This document shows positions 34,842 to 45,700 of a stretch of DNA of 64,000 bases, piece by piece. Origin of the DNA: Bombyx mori (taxonomy: Eukaryota; Arthropoda; Insecta; Lepidoptera; Bombycidae); contig NC_085128.1 of assembly GCF_030269925.1 (NCBI RefSeq), positions 16,122,501 to 16,186,500 of the forward strand. Direction: 5' to 3'. Position 1 is the stretch's first letter; every line of letters starts with the position of its first letter. The notes beneath the pieces were generated by a model that searched no databases, was not told the DNA's origin, and worked only from the letters and a program-made list of their open reading frames with translations. The position numbers and the translations under genes are program-made.

Positions 34842-37800
34842 TTATTTCTGCGTGTCATTAGGTTTTATGTGTTTCTTTAAGAACTCTTGGAACATAGCCA
34901 CGTCCTCTGGTTTGTCGTCTGCAATTAAAGGATGTTTTTATTTTTATCTATAAAAGGTAGGTTCATAGTTAAAAGGTTCCTTTTTATCAAAAGAAAGAAT
35001 TTCCGACCGCACGGGTGACATTTCTCGGGAGACCGACGGAACTTGTATAAATGCAAACTTATCTTGAAAGTGTCGTTAGCAAAATTCAGGCTTGCCTAGG
35101 TGTGTGGACGAGCTCACAGCCCACCTGATGTAAGTGGTTACTAAAGCCCATAGACATCTACAACGTAAATGCGCCACCCACCTTGAGATATAAGTTCTAA
35201 AGTCTCAGTATAGTTACAACGGCTGCCCCACCCTTCAAACCGAAACGTATTACTGCTTCACGGCAGAAATAGGCAGCGCGGTGGCACCTATCCGTGCGGA
35301 CTCACAAGATGTCCTACCACCAGTAATTTACGCAAATTATAATTTTGCGGGTTTGATTTTTATTACACGATGTTATTCCTCACCGTGGAAGTCAATCGTG
35401 AACAATTGTTAAGTACGTATTTCATTAGAAAAGTTGGTGCCCGCCTGCGGGACTCGAACACCGGTGCATCACTACATACGAATGCACCGGACGTCTTATC
35501 TTTTTTTTTAATTCCCATCCTATCCTTTTATTTTTATCTTTGGAAGGTAGGTTAGGTAGGTTTATAGTTAAAAGGCTCCTTTTTATCAAAGGAAAGAATT
35601 TCCGACCGCGCGGGTGACATTTCTCGGGAGACCGACGGAACTTGTATAAATGCAAATTTATCTTGAAAATGTCGTTAGCGAGATTCAGGCATTTGTCAAA
35701 TGTTTTGCGTTTTATGATGGCTATGGCCATAGAACATAAAACCTTCAGAATCACAATACAGTCTCCTTCTTTATTTGGAAATTGTTGCTCTTCATGGCGC
35801 ACACATGTCCAAACATGTATTATATTTAAATACAACAAATTGACTTTTCAAGGTGGGTGGCGCATTTACGTTGTAGATGTCTATGAGCTCCAGTAACCAC
35901 TTAACACCAGGTGGGCTGTGAGCTCGTCAACCCATCTAAGCAATAAAAAATAATAATAATAATATTGACTATCCAACGTGTCTGTCTCTGTGTGAATCTC
36001 AGCCATATAAGAAATATTTAGTAAAAATATAATAAATATTAACTCAACACGCGTATACGTGTCCACACAGCTTAAGGAAGGCTTAATGAAAACATTCAGT
36101 TTGAAAACATTTCGTGAGATACTTAGAGATATTTGATACAGTACCCTGGTACTAGCGTCGTACCCGAGAGGTCACGTGACATACAGCCAGTAATGTTAAT
36201 AAAAAAAATTACCGATTTCCGGTTCATTTTCAGTTCCCTCGTCGTCGCTGGAGCTCTCGTTGCCGGGGTGCTTCAGGTACATGTCGCTGAGCTCTCTGCC
36301 GATCGGCACTTCATCTATCAAACTCTTCTTGTCTATAACTGTCTCCACTGTGAAATGTCAAATAACATAATTTAAAACAAAACAAAAAAACAAATGATTG
36401 TGATAATTGAGTCGACTATTATCAAAGGCGGCAATCTGACTTTTGGACAATGATTGGTAAATCAGAAAAACGAATTATTGACTTTGTATTCCATTGGCAG
36501 TCACAAAACTCTTCGGAACGACATCTTAGATAAATAACAGGTTAACTATTAACCTTTATTTAATGCAGGTTTTGAACCGTATTCTTTGAAGGAGACGATT
36601 ATATTCAAATAAATCTGTATTGACATATCAATAAAAAAATTTTGTCCAAATGTACAGATTGCCGCCTTTGATAATAGACGACTCAATTATAACAACTTTA
36701 ACGGTATACGGTCGCGCTTGTTATTCTACACTTCGGTGTGTTGGGAACGGATGAAATGTTTTTTCTTTTTTTTAAATAAGAAAAACAAAGATTGTCTATG
36801 GATTATTTTGAGCTTTGCTTTTTTTCCTACCTAATCTGATGATCTAGAGAGACCATGTCAGCGTCACCGGGCTAGTAGGTAAGCTCACGGGGCTCAAACT
36901 GACGACATTTCTAACACGAACACACGAGCAAGAGTAATGCTTCACAGAATCTACCACCGGATCGGAAACGCGACCCACTGAGAAGATCCGGCGAGAAGCT
37001 CAGTGGGCTGTGTCTATGGGTTAGTTTACTCGCCGAGCCCTTCGTCGCAAGCGACAGGTTCGACGAGAACGATGACCAGTGCTTGGGGTTGAACATTGCG
37101 ATTTTCTAAATAATAAACACTATTATTTAAAAATATGAAAATCATGAACCCGTGAAATATTAAAACTAAAATAGATATTCCACTGTACCGCTGTCTGTCT
37201 TTTTTAATTCATCTTCTTTCCTTCGTTTCTCTTCTGCCAATTTTTCAGCGCGCATTTTCAACCAATCCGCTTTGTATTCTCTAAAATTAACAAGACAGTA
37301 AATATATGGCAACACTAAACAATACACAAATTATGTATCCCTCCTCTGTGATTAATAAATAAAGAGATTTTTTTTCCATACTAACCTTTCATATTCCTCT
37401 GCAGATTCATCAACTAGTTTGAAGAACTCATCTATGCCCTGTAAAATTCCACTCATACTATACTATAATATTTTTTCCTGCCTATTCTTTGATAGCTTAG
37501 GGGGCTATTTCATCTACGCCCGGACGGGTAAATGAGCTCACGGGTACAACCAGTGTGCTTAGTGACAGTTTTTTAACGTTCTCGATCGCGTAAAAGTTAA
37601 CTCAGTTTTGTATGCAGTTGGAACAGCGCCCCTAGCGGCAAACGTAGGCAAACGATCCCGTTCCATACAAATACGAGCTAACTTTTACGCTATCGAGAAC
37701 GTTAAAAAACTTGCACTAAGCACACTGAGCGAATTTGTTAACACTAGCCTTAGCAAGAGCAGTACTTTTCAGAAGCTACCACTGGATAGGAAGCGTGACC

Positions 37801-40368
37801 CATAAATGAGCTATAAACTAATCCAGTTAACTAAAACAACACCCAGACTTGAGAGAATTAAGCAAAACTTTAAAACACAGAAATCAGTTTAATTGTAGCT
37901 TAGAACGAATTCCACCCTTCTAACTGGAATAGATAGTGGACTACCCGTGTAAGATAATAATACCTAACTGGATATTATGCAAAATTATATATATTTTAGG
38001 TTAAGTTTTTATTGCACAATGGTATTTGTTCATCTTGGAAATAGAAAATGAAAATGTGTTAAATTCTTTGTATAATTTGGCACGTCCATTAAAGTGATGA
38101 AATTCGTCATTCATAATTGCTTAACGTTAAGTGAGTGACTTCCTCTGCTCAGAATGGTACCATGCTCTGTACATAAAATAAGTTTTTAATAAACTTACTT
38201 CACCGGTATGCGCACTCACACCACAGCACTTCAGATCTGAATAAAAACTGTCCAACGCCAGTGCCATGGACTGTGTCAAGTTTCCTATGTAAGTATTTCC
38301 TCCTTCCGTCTCTCCCCCACCATCTGCATTTAATGCTTCTTGGAAAGCTTCGAAATCTCTCATCCATTCCACTGCGTATGAATTGTTTACTACATCGATC
38401 TGAGACAAAAACAAGAGAATAGTAATGTTTTTTTTTAGATGAGTGGACGAGCTCACAGCCCGCCTGGTGTTAAGTGGTTACTGGAGCCTATAGACATATA
38501 CGACGTAAATGCGATTAACACCAGATTGGCTGTGAGCTCGTCCACCCATCAAAGCAATAAATAAAAAAATAAGACGCCGTCGGCCGACCACTAAGCTTCT
38601 AGAAAAAGTCAGTCCTTCAGTCGATATAGACAAGTGTTAAATTGTGTTTACTTCAATTACTTATCTTTACGTTCATTGTTGATTGTTAACACATCGTTAA
38701 ACTTTACCTTAAACTGTGATAGTTTTATTCCTTAAACTGTTAATTTAAAAAATATCTCTAAAACTCACTTTATTCATGACAACAATAAACGGCAGCCGAG
38801 TCTTGTACAATATTGAGCAAGCATACAGCATGTTGGACATAAATGTGACGGGCGACACACTGCGTACTGTGTCCATTACATACACTACGACTGTGGGACA
38901 GCATGACGCCAGTGTTTCTGTCACTATTGTGCCTGATGCTGACCATGTGAACACTTCTATTTGACCTGTTGAATATTTAAGGAACAATATTTTTAAAAAT
39001 ACGTAAAAATATATAAAATATTTTGAACCATCTTGTTACTAGTTACATAATAAATAATAGATAATCGAACGAAATAGTATCACTATTATATCTAATAGTA
39101 CTACGTTTTATCTAACGATACATTTAATGATAAGTTTATATTAGAGATTTTATCTCATTTCATAATTGCAGGAAAACATCAACGTAACATGTTGACTAAA
39201 CTAACTGCATTAATAGAGAAATATATAAATAAATACCTGGCGTATCGATAACACAGTACTTGTGTTTCTTTCCCGCTTTCTCTATCAAGTCTACGACTTG
39301 TCCAAATTTTGTTGAAAACAGATTCAGTGCTGTAACTATACCACCATTTGGTCCAAGACCATACTGCTTCATTACTTCTTTATAGTCTACAGTATCTCTT
39401 ATATCTGCAAATGTTTATATGGACACATTATGTTTAATTATACCTTTTAACCTTGTTATCTAACAATTTTTTAAATTGCAGAATGAAATAAGGTGAGGAA
39501 ATAAAAGAGTCACATTGTTTTAAATTCTACAAATTAATCTTAATTTCAATTTAATTGTGATCTATAATCCCTGAGTAGCAATCTTTATCTATAAAAATCT
39601 TTATTTGAAATGGTTTTTTTACCAATTAATATATTCCTGCTTTACTCAAAATTATTCAATTGTACTATGATTATATTAATTAATAATTTAATACAGGCTT
39701 CAACTTGAACTGTTTGCATTTGTAGGTATACGACAAAGGGAAGATCTTCCACCGAGCGGGTAATATTGCTCGGTAGACCGACGGTCCGAACGTTGTTGTT
39801 CGGAACTTGTATATATGCAAGCTTATCTTGAAAATGTCGTAAGCGAGATTCAGGCATCTGTCAATTATCTTGCGTTGTATAATGGCTACCCGCCACACAT
39901 TCAATCTATGATTTTTTCTATAGGCCCTAGCACGAAGTCAGCCTCCCTAGTCTATCCGGTTAGAAAATAAATTAATTCTAGAGACTTAGGCTTGAAATGA
40001 ATACCAGTATAACATGATTGCAGTTCACAGAATCTTACCAATGTTGGCAGGATAAGGTACTTCCCTGCAAGCTGGATCCAAGTTCACTAGATAAGGTCGT
40101 GATCCATTAATAACTTTATTTGACAATCGACGTGTGAAGGAAGTCTTTCCAGCGCCGGCCATACCTAAAAATCTCTATGAATATTATTCATTAAGTTCTA
40201 TAAGGATCTATGTTTTCAAAACTTGAATTCGATCAATTAATATTTGTTCTTTATTTACGGTATGATTTTACATGTTTATGAACAAAAACTCTAACCTAAA
40301 ATTATCAAACAAATGGGTTTGTTGGGCTCCGCGTTTGAACCTTCTGGTTTATTTGTATCGGAAGACAT
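34842..40368 (-). CDS. GPN1: GPN-loop GTPase 1, nine exons
   Basis: GPN1 (XAB1/MBDin) is a GTPase that with GPN2/GPN3 supports assembly and nuclear import of RNA polymerase II. Exons, minus strand in order: 40296-40368, 40039-40164, 39237-39404, 38769-38965, 38199-38399, 37386-37438, 37189-37280, 36213-36347, 34842-34918. All phases chain, giving 373 residues, close to human GPN1. Motifs: P-loop GMAGAGKTS at 25-33; the family-defining GPN triplet at 84-86 in [12 protein letters not shown] at 120-123; and NKID at 187-190. The block [19 protein letters not shown] is almost identical to the animal family. The C-terminus ([10 protein letters not shown], then [10 protein letters not shown]) is acidic then basic, as in relatives. 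A TTTATT at 34804 on plus gives AATAAA on minus, 33 bp after the stop, a likely polyadenylation signal. Introns carry SINE-A, repeats B and K and a MITE. Confidence 0.96.
34946..35090 (+). repeat. Repeat K, copy 1 (truncated by SINE-A)
   Basis: AAAGAATTTCCGACCGCACG ... GAGACCGACGGAACTTGTAT ... AAATTCAGGC. It stops where the SINE-A copy starts. Confidence 0.8.
35092..35505 (-). repeat. Near full-length SINE-A with tRNA-like head
   Basis: Reverse orientation from GTGTGGACGAGCTCACAGCC to ACCGGACGTCTTATC. The head carries GCGGGACTCGAACACCGG, the complement of a pol III B box. It is in GPN1 intron 8. Confidence 0.9.
35530..35740 (+). repeat. Repeat K, copy 2
   Basis: GGTAGGTTTATAGTTAAAAG ... GACCGACGGAACTTGTATAA ... 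GCGAGATTCAGGCATTTGTC. Same orientation as copy 1, ~585 bp away, so the locus looks like a tandem duplication broken by SINE-A. Confidence 0.8.
35848..35960 (+). repeat. SINE-A tail copy
   Basis: AAGGTGGGTGGCGCATTTAC to CATCTAAGCAATAAAAAATA followed by a short (ATA)n. Confidence 0.85.
36406..36687. mobile_element. MITE with ~33 bp inverted repeats and TA flanks, GPN1 intron 7
   Basis: The left end ATTGAGTCGACTATTATCAA continues to AGGCGGCAATCTG. The right end is its reverse complement with one mismatch. TA flanks both sides (36404-36405, 36688-36689). 282 bp, AT-rich, non-coding. Confidence 0.85.
36815..37095 (+). repeat. Repeat B copy in GPN1 intron 7
   Basis: TTTTTTCCTACCTAATCTGA to GATGACCAGTGCTTGGGGTT with a well-kept core. 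Inserted in reverse relative to GPN1. Confidence 0.85.
37480..37806 (+). repeat. Repeat B copy split by MITE-D
   Basis: The left part ends AGCTCACGGGTACAACC. The right part resumes GAGCGAATTTGTTAACAC and runs to GGAAGCGTGACCCAT. The gap is exactly filled by MITE-D (37548-37730). Confidence 0.8.
37548..37730. mobile_element. MITE-D nested in repeat B
   Basis: Left arm AGTGTGCTTAGTGACAGTTT and right arm AACTTGCACTAAGCACACT. With ~183 bp it is the most complete copy. The centre is AACAGCGCCCCTAGCGGCAA. It lies in GPN1 intron 5. Confidence 0.9.
38432..38575. repeat. Two SINE-A tails in head-to-head inverted orientation
   Basis: 38432-38520 is a SINE-A tail in reverse (GTGGACGAGCTCACAGCCCG). 38520-38575 is a SINE-A tail forward (GCTGTGAGCTCGTCCACCCA). 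Together they form an imperfect hairpin in GPN1 intron 4. Confidence 0.85.
39715..39900 (+). repeat. Repeat K, copy 3
   Basis: CGGTAGACCGACGGTCCGAA, GAACTTGTATATATGCAAGC and AGCGAGATTCAGGCATCTGT. It is more diverged than copies 1 and 2 and has a different left half. Confidence 0.7.
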
Positions 40369-40639
40369 TTTTTCTCCAATGTATCTCTTTTTAGAACCGA
40401 TGCAGATGAACAACAGTTATTTCCATAAAACTACTTCAAAAATTACTACAAATTAAAAACTTCGTTTCAGTTTGATTCGTTTGTTTATTGTGGTTTATTG
40501 TTTGACACTGACAGTCAGGGCTGTCAGATGTAAAATTAAGATAATAGTATACCACCTTTAAAAAAGTAGTACGTTTCGTAGTTTTGAATAAAAACAATAG
40601 TACACATCAAAAATATTTTTTACTATAAATAATTACATA

Positions 40640-41160
40640 TGCTTTTTATACAATACATTGCTTGTCATTTTAGCCATCATTTCTTTACTTGGTTTAAAAT
40701 TAGCACATTTACCTGCTTCATTTAAAACATGTTGTTTGGCCAGCAAGGTACCATTGATACTTTCATTAGATAAACTCTTTCTAATTTTAGTGAAAATTGG
40801 GATATCGACTTATACTCTTCAAAATGTCTATTAACATCGCCCCAAAAGTTATCAGGGCTTGTTGTCAAATTAATCTTTTTATTTATTGTATTTGGCAGAT
40901 TTCGCCATTCTTTATCAATTTTTTGCATCTCATTCTCATTGCCTACAATTCGAGGGACCAATATCATCAAAGGCTGTAGGGATGGGATCTTATTTCTGTA
41001 TGAGTTAGATAGGTATTGCATTTGTGGGCAGTAAGCATTGCAAGCAATTTTGATAAAATAGGGTCATTTAAATCATATCGCAAAAAGTCTCCAACCAAAT
41101 ATAAAATATCATCCGTCCACAGACTACCAAGTGAACATAAGCATTTATGTAGACCATAGA
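40640..41160 (-). pseudogene. hAT-family transposase C-terminal fragment, frameshifted
   Basis: On the minus strand three pieces in different frames line up. They are SLWTDDILYLVGDFLRYDL (~41130-41070), then KEWRNLPNTINKKI and NFWGDVNRHFEEYK, then TKIRKSLSNESINGTLLAKQ followed by FKPSKEMM. Order and spacing match the C-terminal dimerisation region of hAT transposases and hAT-derived zinc-finger proteins (WRxLP ... FW ... TKxRxxLxxExxNxLL). At least two frame changes make it non-functional. The N-terminal part was not found. It lies between GPN1 and IntS5. Confidence 0.6.
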
Positions 41161-41745
41161 CTTAGATGTTGACGAAGCGAGTTCGTTCGTTCTATAACTG
41201 TATGTTGTTAACTATATACTGTTACTATAAATGTTTCCAAATATAGTATAAACTAGAATTTTTATACGTTTAAATAAAAGACAGCTAGGTTATAAAAAGT
41301 AGTATTTTAGCCGTATGACTTTCGTATTGCGATTGTACAAGGAAAAAATTTTGAAATAGTCGTACAAATACTATTTAAATGGTACATCTGACAGCGCTGC
41401 TGACAGTAGTAGTCATAGATTACACACTTAAATAGTAGTAGTAGTTCAATTTTTCCAACTGGAAAGTCAAAGGTATCAATCATATCATACACCTTAACCT
41501 TTTATTTTAATTTTAATGAAAACTGATAATATGAAGTGAAATGAAGTTGATTAATTTGGAACATTACTCAATTGGCATGTGTAGGGACACAGTTTGAGTA
41601 GCACATGCGGTTGTACATCGCTTGTTATAGTCAGTCGTACGTAGCCCGCCCGACGCGTCAGACACTTGTGACAATATACGGAGTAAAATCGGAAGTAGCT
41701 TGTTTTATTTATAAAGGACAGTAATTAACACCTTTACACGCCTTA
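41161..41745. other. Intergenic, nothing recognised
   Basis: No ORF, RNA gene or repeat family I can name. Confidence 0.4.
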
Positions 41746-41749
41746 TAAG

Positions 41750-41995
41750 CCGCATACAGCATGAAATTAAATTAAATGAAATGATATGGGATGAAATATA
41801 ATCTTAGTAAAATCATCATTATCTTCAGCCTAGGCTCAGTAAAATGGTGGTTATTAATTGAGACTTTTTAGTCAACTTTTTGGAGGATCTGGAGAAGCTA
41901 CGTCCAGCGGCTTTGTTCATTTTCCCACATTTGTGCACTTTCACAGACACTAAGCAGGTAATAAGCCTCCGCTTAAACCTGAAGAACCACTAAAT
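41750..41995 (+). repeat. Dispersed moth repeat, copy 1
   Basis: GAAATTAAATTAAATGAAAT ... GAGACTTTTTAGTCAACTTT ... GGAGAAGCTACGTCC. A diverged second copy follows at 42225 in the same orientation (GAGACTTCAACGAACTTTTT). Confidence 0.55.
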
Positions 41996-42224
41996 ACTAA
42001 TTAGTAAATAGACAAAATAAAACAATTCACACAGCTTCGCTGCTTGCGTTCCCGCCAAAGAGTATTTATCTTTTGACTGTTGCTCTTTTATTTTTTTAGT
42101 TTTTAAATAGCCTGAGCACTAGTTTAAGTAGTATAAAGCCATGTTTTAATAAAATTTATTGTGTGACCATTGATACGTGAAACAGAGCGTAATCTAGAAA
42201 AAATAATAAACGACCGACTCATCA

Positions 42225-42340
42225 TAATGGTTATGAAATTAAATTAAATGAGATGATATAAAATGTAGTGGGCAGTTACTGAGACTTCAACGAACTTTTT
42301 GGAAGAATTATACAAACTACATCTATTTTATATCATTTAC
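42225..42340 (+). repeat. Dispersed moth repeat, copy 2 (diverged)
   Basis: TATGAAATTAAATTAAATGA ... GGAAGAATTATACAAACTAC parallels the unit at 41750. Confidence 0.5.
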
Positions 42341-42731
42341 TCATATTTGTATTCTGTAACGAGTAAAATAAAACAAATAAATCATCAATGAACTATAGTG
42401 ATTTCACCTTTATACATAATGAAACACTAAATTAACAAAATACGATATTTCACAAAACTTTTTCATCACCTTAAGCCAAATTTTCAAACGAATATAAATT
42501 TGACTATAAAGAAGTATAGTGAAAGAAGTATTTTCACGAGTCACTACTAACCTTAGTTTATAAATTTTATTTTATTATTAATTTACAAAGAAATAAATAA
42601 AACAAGTACTTTATTGTCTGATACTTTAATTAATAAATTACTTACATTATTTACACAGGCAATCTCAAGCAAATGGGTAGTACAATATTATTTTTTACAA
42701 AAACAAAACAATATTTTGGTGACCGGAGATA

Positions 42732-45700
42732 TTAATTACTGCTTTCCTTTTCAAGATTCAAAAACATTATGGGATACAAATGTCCCAATTTCGCTATTCT
42801 TTTCTGTATTATAATCCTCAAAGTATCCGTATATAAGGCCGGTGGTTTGCAAGATGACGGATCGCGCCAGTGCAAGCCTGTAAAAATCAGAATTTATAGT
42901 ATACATAATTTATAAGTCGAATTGTGAGATAATAAATCAATATATAAGATATTTTCGGGCGTAGGTCACAGGCTCTCAAACTGTTTTGTTTTGAGTACCT
43001 CCAGTTTAATCTTATTTATATACATTATAAAATAAATAACCAACCTGTAGCGTCACACGTAAATAAAGCAGGCGACGGGACGTGGTCCCGTGTGTAGTTC
43101 CACAAACAGTCACGGAGTACTTGTACAATCTGCAACAAAAGTGTTTACGCATTTTTCTTTCCTTATTGCCAAACAATGGAAAAAAATTATTTGCAGAACT
43201 GTCTCAGCAGGGAGCACAAGCTTTGCACTCGATTATCTTGTACCCGGCATACATGCTTATTCCTACCATACCATTAGCTTTGTCTGCACGTCTATTTAAA
43301 CTCTCTATATCACAATCATACAGTTGATGTTTTGATTTTATGCAATTTATGATCGTAGCACTCGATCGAGATCTGTTCTGTGTGCTTAAGGCGAGTTTTT
43401 TAACGTTCTCGATAGCGTAAAAGTTAACTCAAATTTGTATGGAGCAGGAACAGCGCTCCTAGCGGCAAACGTAGGGAAGTTGTTCAACTCCATACAGTAG
43501 CATACTGTAGCTAACAGCTACAGCTAGCTGTAGCTTTAGACCACTTGTGAGTCCGCACGGGTAGGTACCACCACCCTGCTTATTTTGCGCCGTGAAACAG
43601 TAATGCGTTTCGGTTTGAAGGGTGGGACAGCCGTTGTAACTATACTGAGACCTTAGAACTTATATATCAAGGTGGGTGGCGCATTTACGTTGTAGATGTC
43701 TATGCTCCAGTAACCACTTAACACCAGATGGACTGTAAGTTCGTCCAACCATTTAGGCAATAAAAAAAAACGCGTCGACGTCGACACCTACCTCGTTCGG
43801 AGTAAGCTCAGGTGCTAATTCCAACATATGGCTCAGCGGATGCGGTAACAGTTGTCCCAGGGTCATTGTAGACAACAGCTCCGTTAATGTAGCTCGCTCA
43901 CGTTCCACTTCAGGCGAATGCGTGTGGCGATCTGATAAACAAAACGTTAACATATAAGCCGCGCCAATAAAGAAACGAATCGAAAATGGCGTCTATGTAC
44001 CTGCACTGACAGATGGTAGGGTCAAGAAATAAAAAGAAACATAGAAAGAAAAAGTTGATTGTAAAAAAAAAAAATGAGAATGTACTTTACTTTACTTTGG
44101 TGCCCGAGCAGAGGGGGAGGTGTAAAATAAATAACAAAATAACCACGAAATAACGAACAAATGCAACAAATAACAACAGAATTTGAGAGAAAACTGAGCG
44201 CGTCGGAGAACAAAGTCAGAACTGATATGTTTTTTGCATGCAGTACGGGCCGTGTGCTACTAAAGACAGCAATAGTTTAGAGTGAGAGCACCTGATCGCC
44301 GCCGCCATTTTCGATTCGTTTCTTTATTGGCGCGGCTTATACCCACAATCCGATTGACACACGAAATAATAGGTGAATATCAATGAAGTTGCCATTTTAG
44401 AATAACTGGCCATCTGTAACGTAATTTATGTATGGCGGATAACAAATTCAATTCATTTTTTTAATTATTTTGTTTTTATAATTTTTGTAGTTGTATGAAA
44501 ATATATATCAAACAGACAAGACTTCTTTCACATTTATAATATTAGTACTTATTATAAGCAATTCTTTTTTGCGGCGGATGACGTCACGCAGCTGTTATTG
44601 TGACATGGTTCCATCGCAATATCAACGTGCGGGGCTTATACTCGAAAATTCTTTAAACAAACGACGTCCGCTCGTTAAGGCGCAGCGGCGGTACCTAGCA
44701 GGGCGCGCAGGCGGTGCAGCAGCGTGGCGGCGGCGGCGCGCAGCAGCGCGGAGGCGAGGCACAGCGCGGGGCGGGCGCCGCCGCAGCGCCGCAGTGCCGC
44801 GCGACACACCGGGCTCGCCTCCAGCGCCGCGCGCATGTACAGCTCGCGCTCGATGCTCACTTGCTGCGCACAACAACTCACTCCATCAACTACCCGCTCA
44901 CGGTACTATATACACCTTTCGGTAGGCAGCGGTTTAGCTGAGCTTCTGGCAGTGCTGATATCCACTAGCGACAATGTCTACCAACTATCAGGTGAGGTAA
45001 AAAGAAAAACCGTTCGACTTAGTTTTAGGTTCAATTACAACAATATCTGTTCGGTGATTATGTTATAGTATTACGGGTTTGTGGCCCTGGCTTCACACAC
45101 GACGTTTTCGAAATAAGCGTTAAAGAGAATATTGATGATTTCTTAGTTAGTTACAGATTGCAAAACAATCTTATTGAAATTTAAATTAACACAACTAATC
45201 ACGGCTCTGACCGTCAAATAAGATTAAAAAAATTCATTTGTGACTAGAAAGCTGTAACATGCTGACAATAACATCGCAGCAACTAGTTTCAAAATAAGAG
45301 TAGTTCGGTTGGTACCTTGGTAAAGTCCTCGTCGGGCCACGGCAGGCCGTTGTACATGACGTCGGGAGACACCAGCTCCACCAGCAACAGCGCCACGGAG
45401 GTCGCGCCTTCCACCACACCGCTGTTCCCGTCCTGCAACCACAGATACGGAGTGCGGCTAGAGCATATACACAGAGTACTACGTGCAACGCAATATTACA
45501 TTGCAAAGAACAAAAAAAGGTCATTAGGGCCTGTATGCGCTGCTGATTGTGGCGTACGCAACTTGAGATTTAGATAGGAAGAAATCACTGATAGTCAAAG
45601 AATATTCGCTTATTATATACTTCGCTAACCAGTAACTAATTCTATCTATGTATGTTGATGTGGTGAGTACCGCTGTATGTGAGTGTTGAACGTGTCATCA

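Noticed and set aside
44491..44941. Overlapping long ORFs on both strands, including an Ala/Arg-rich plus-strand ORF
   Set aside because: They are shadows of the very GC-rich IntS5 exon 14 (minus, 44695-44863); only the minus frame chains in phase and matches the family.
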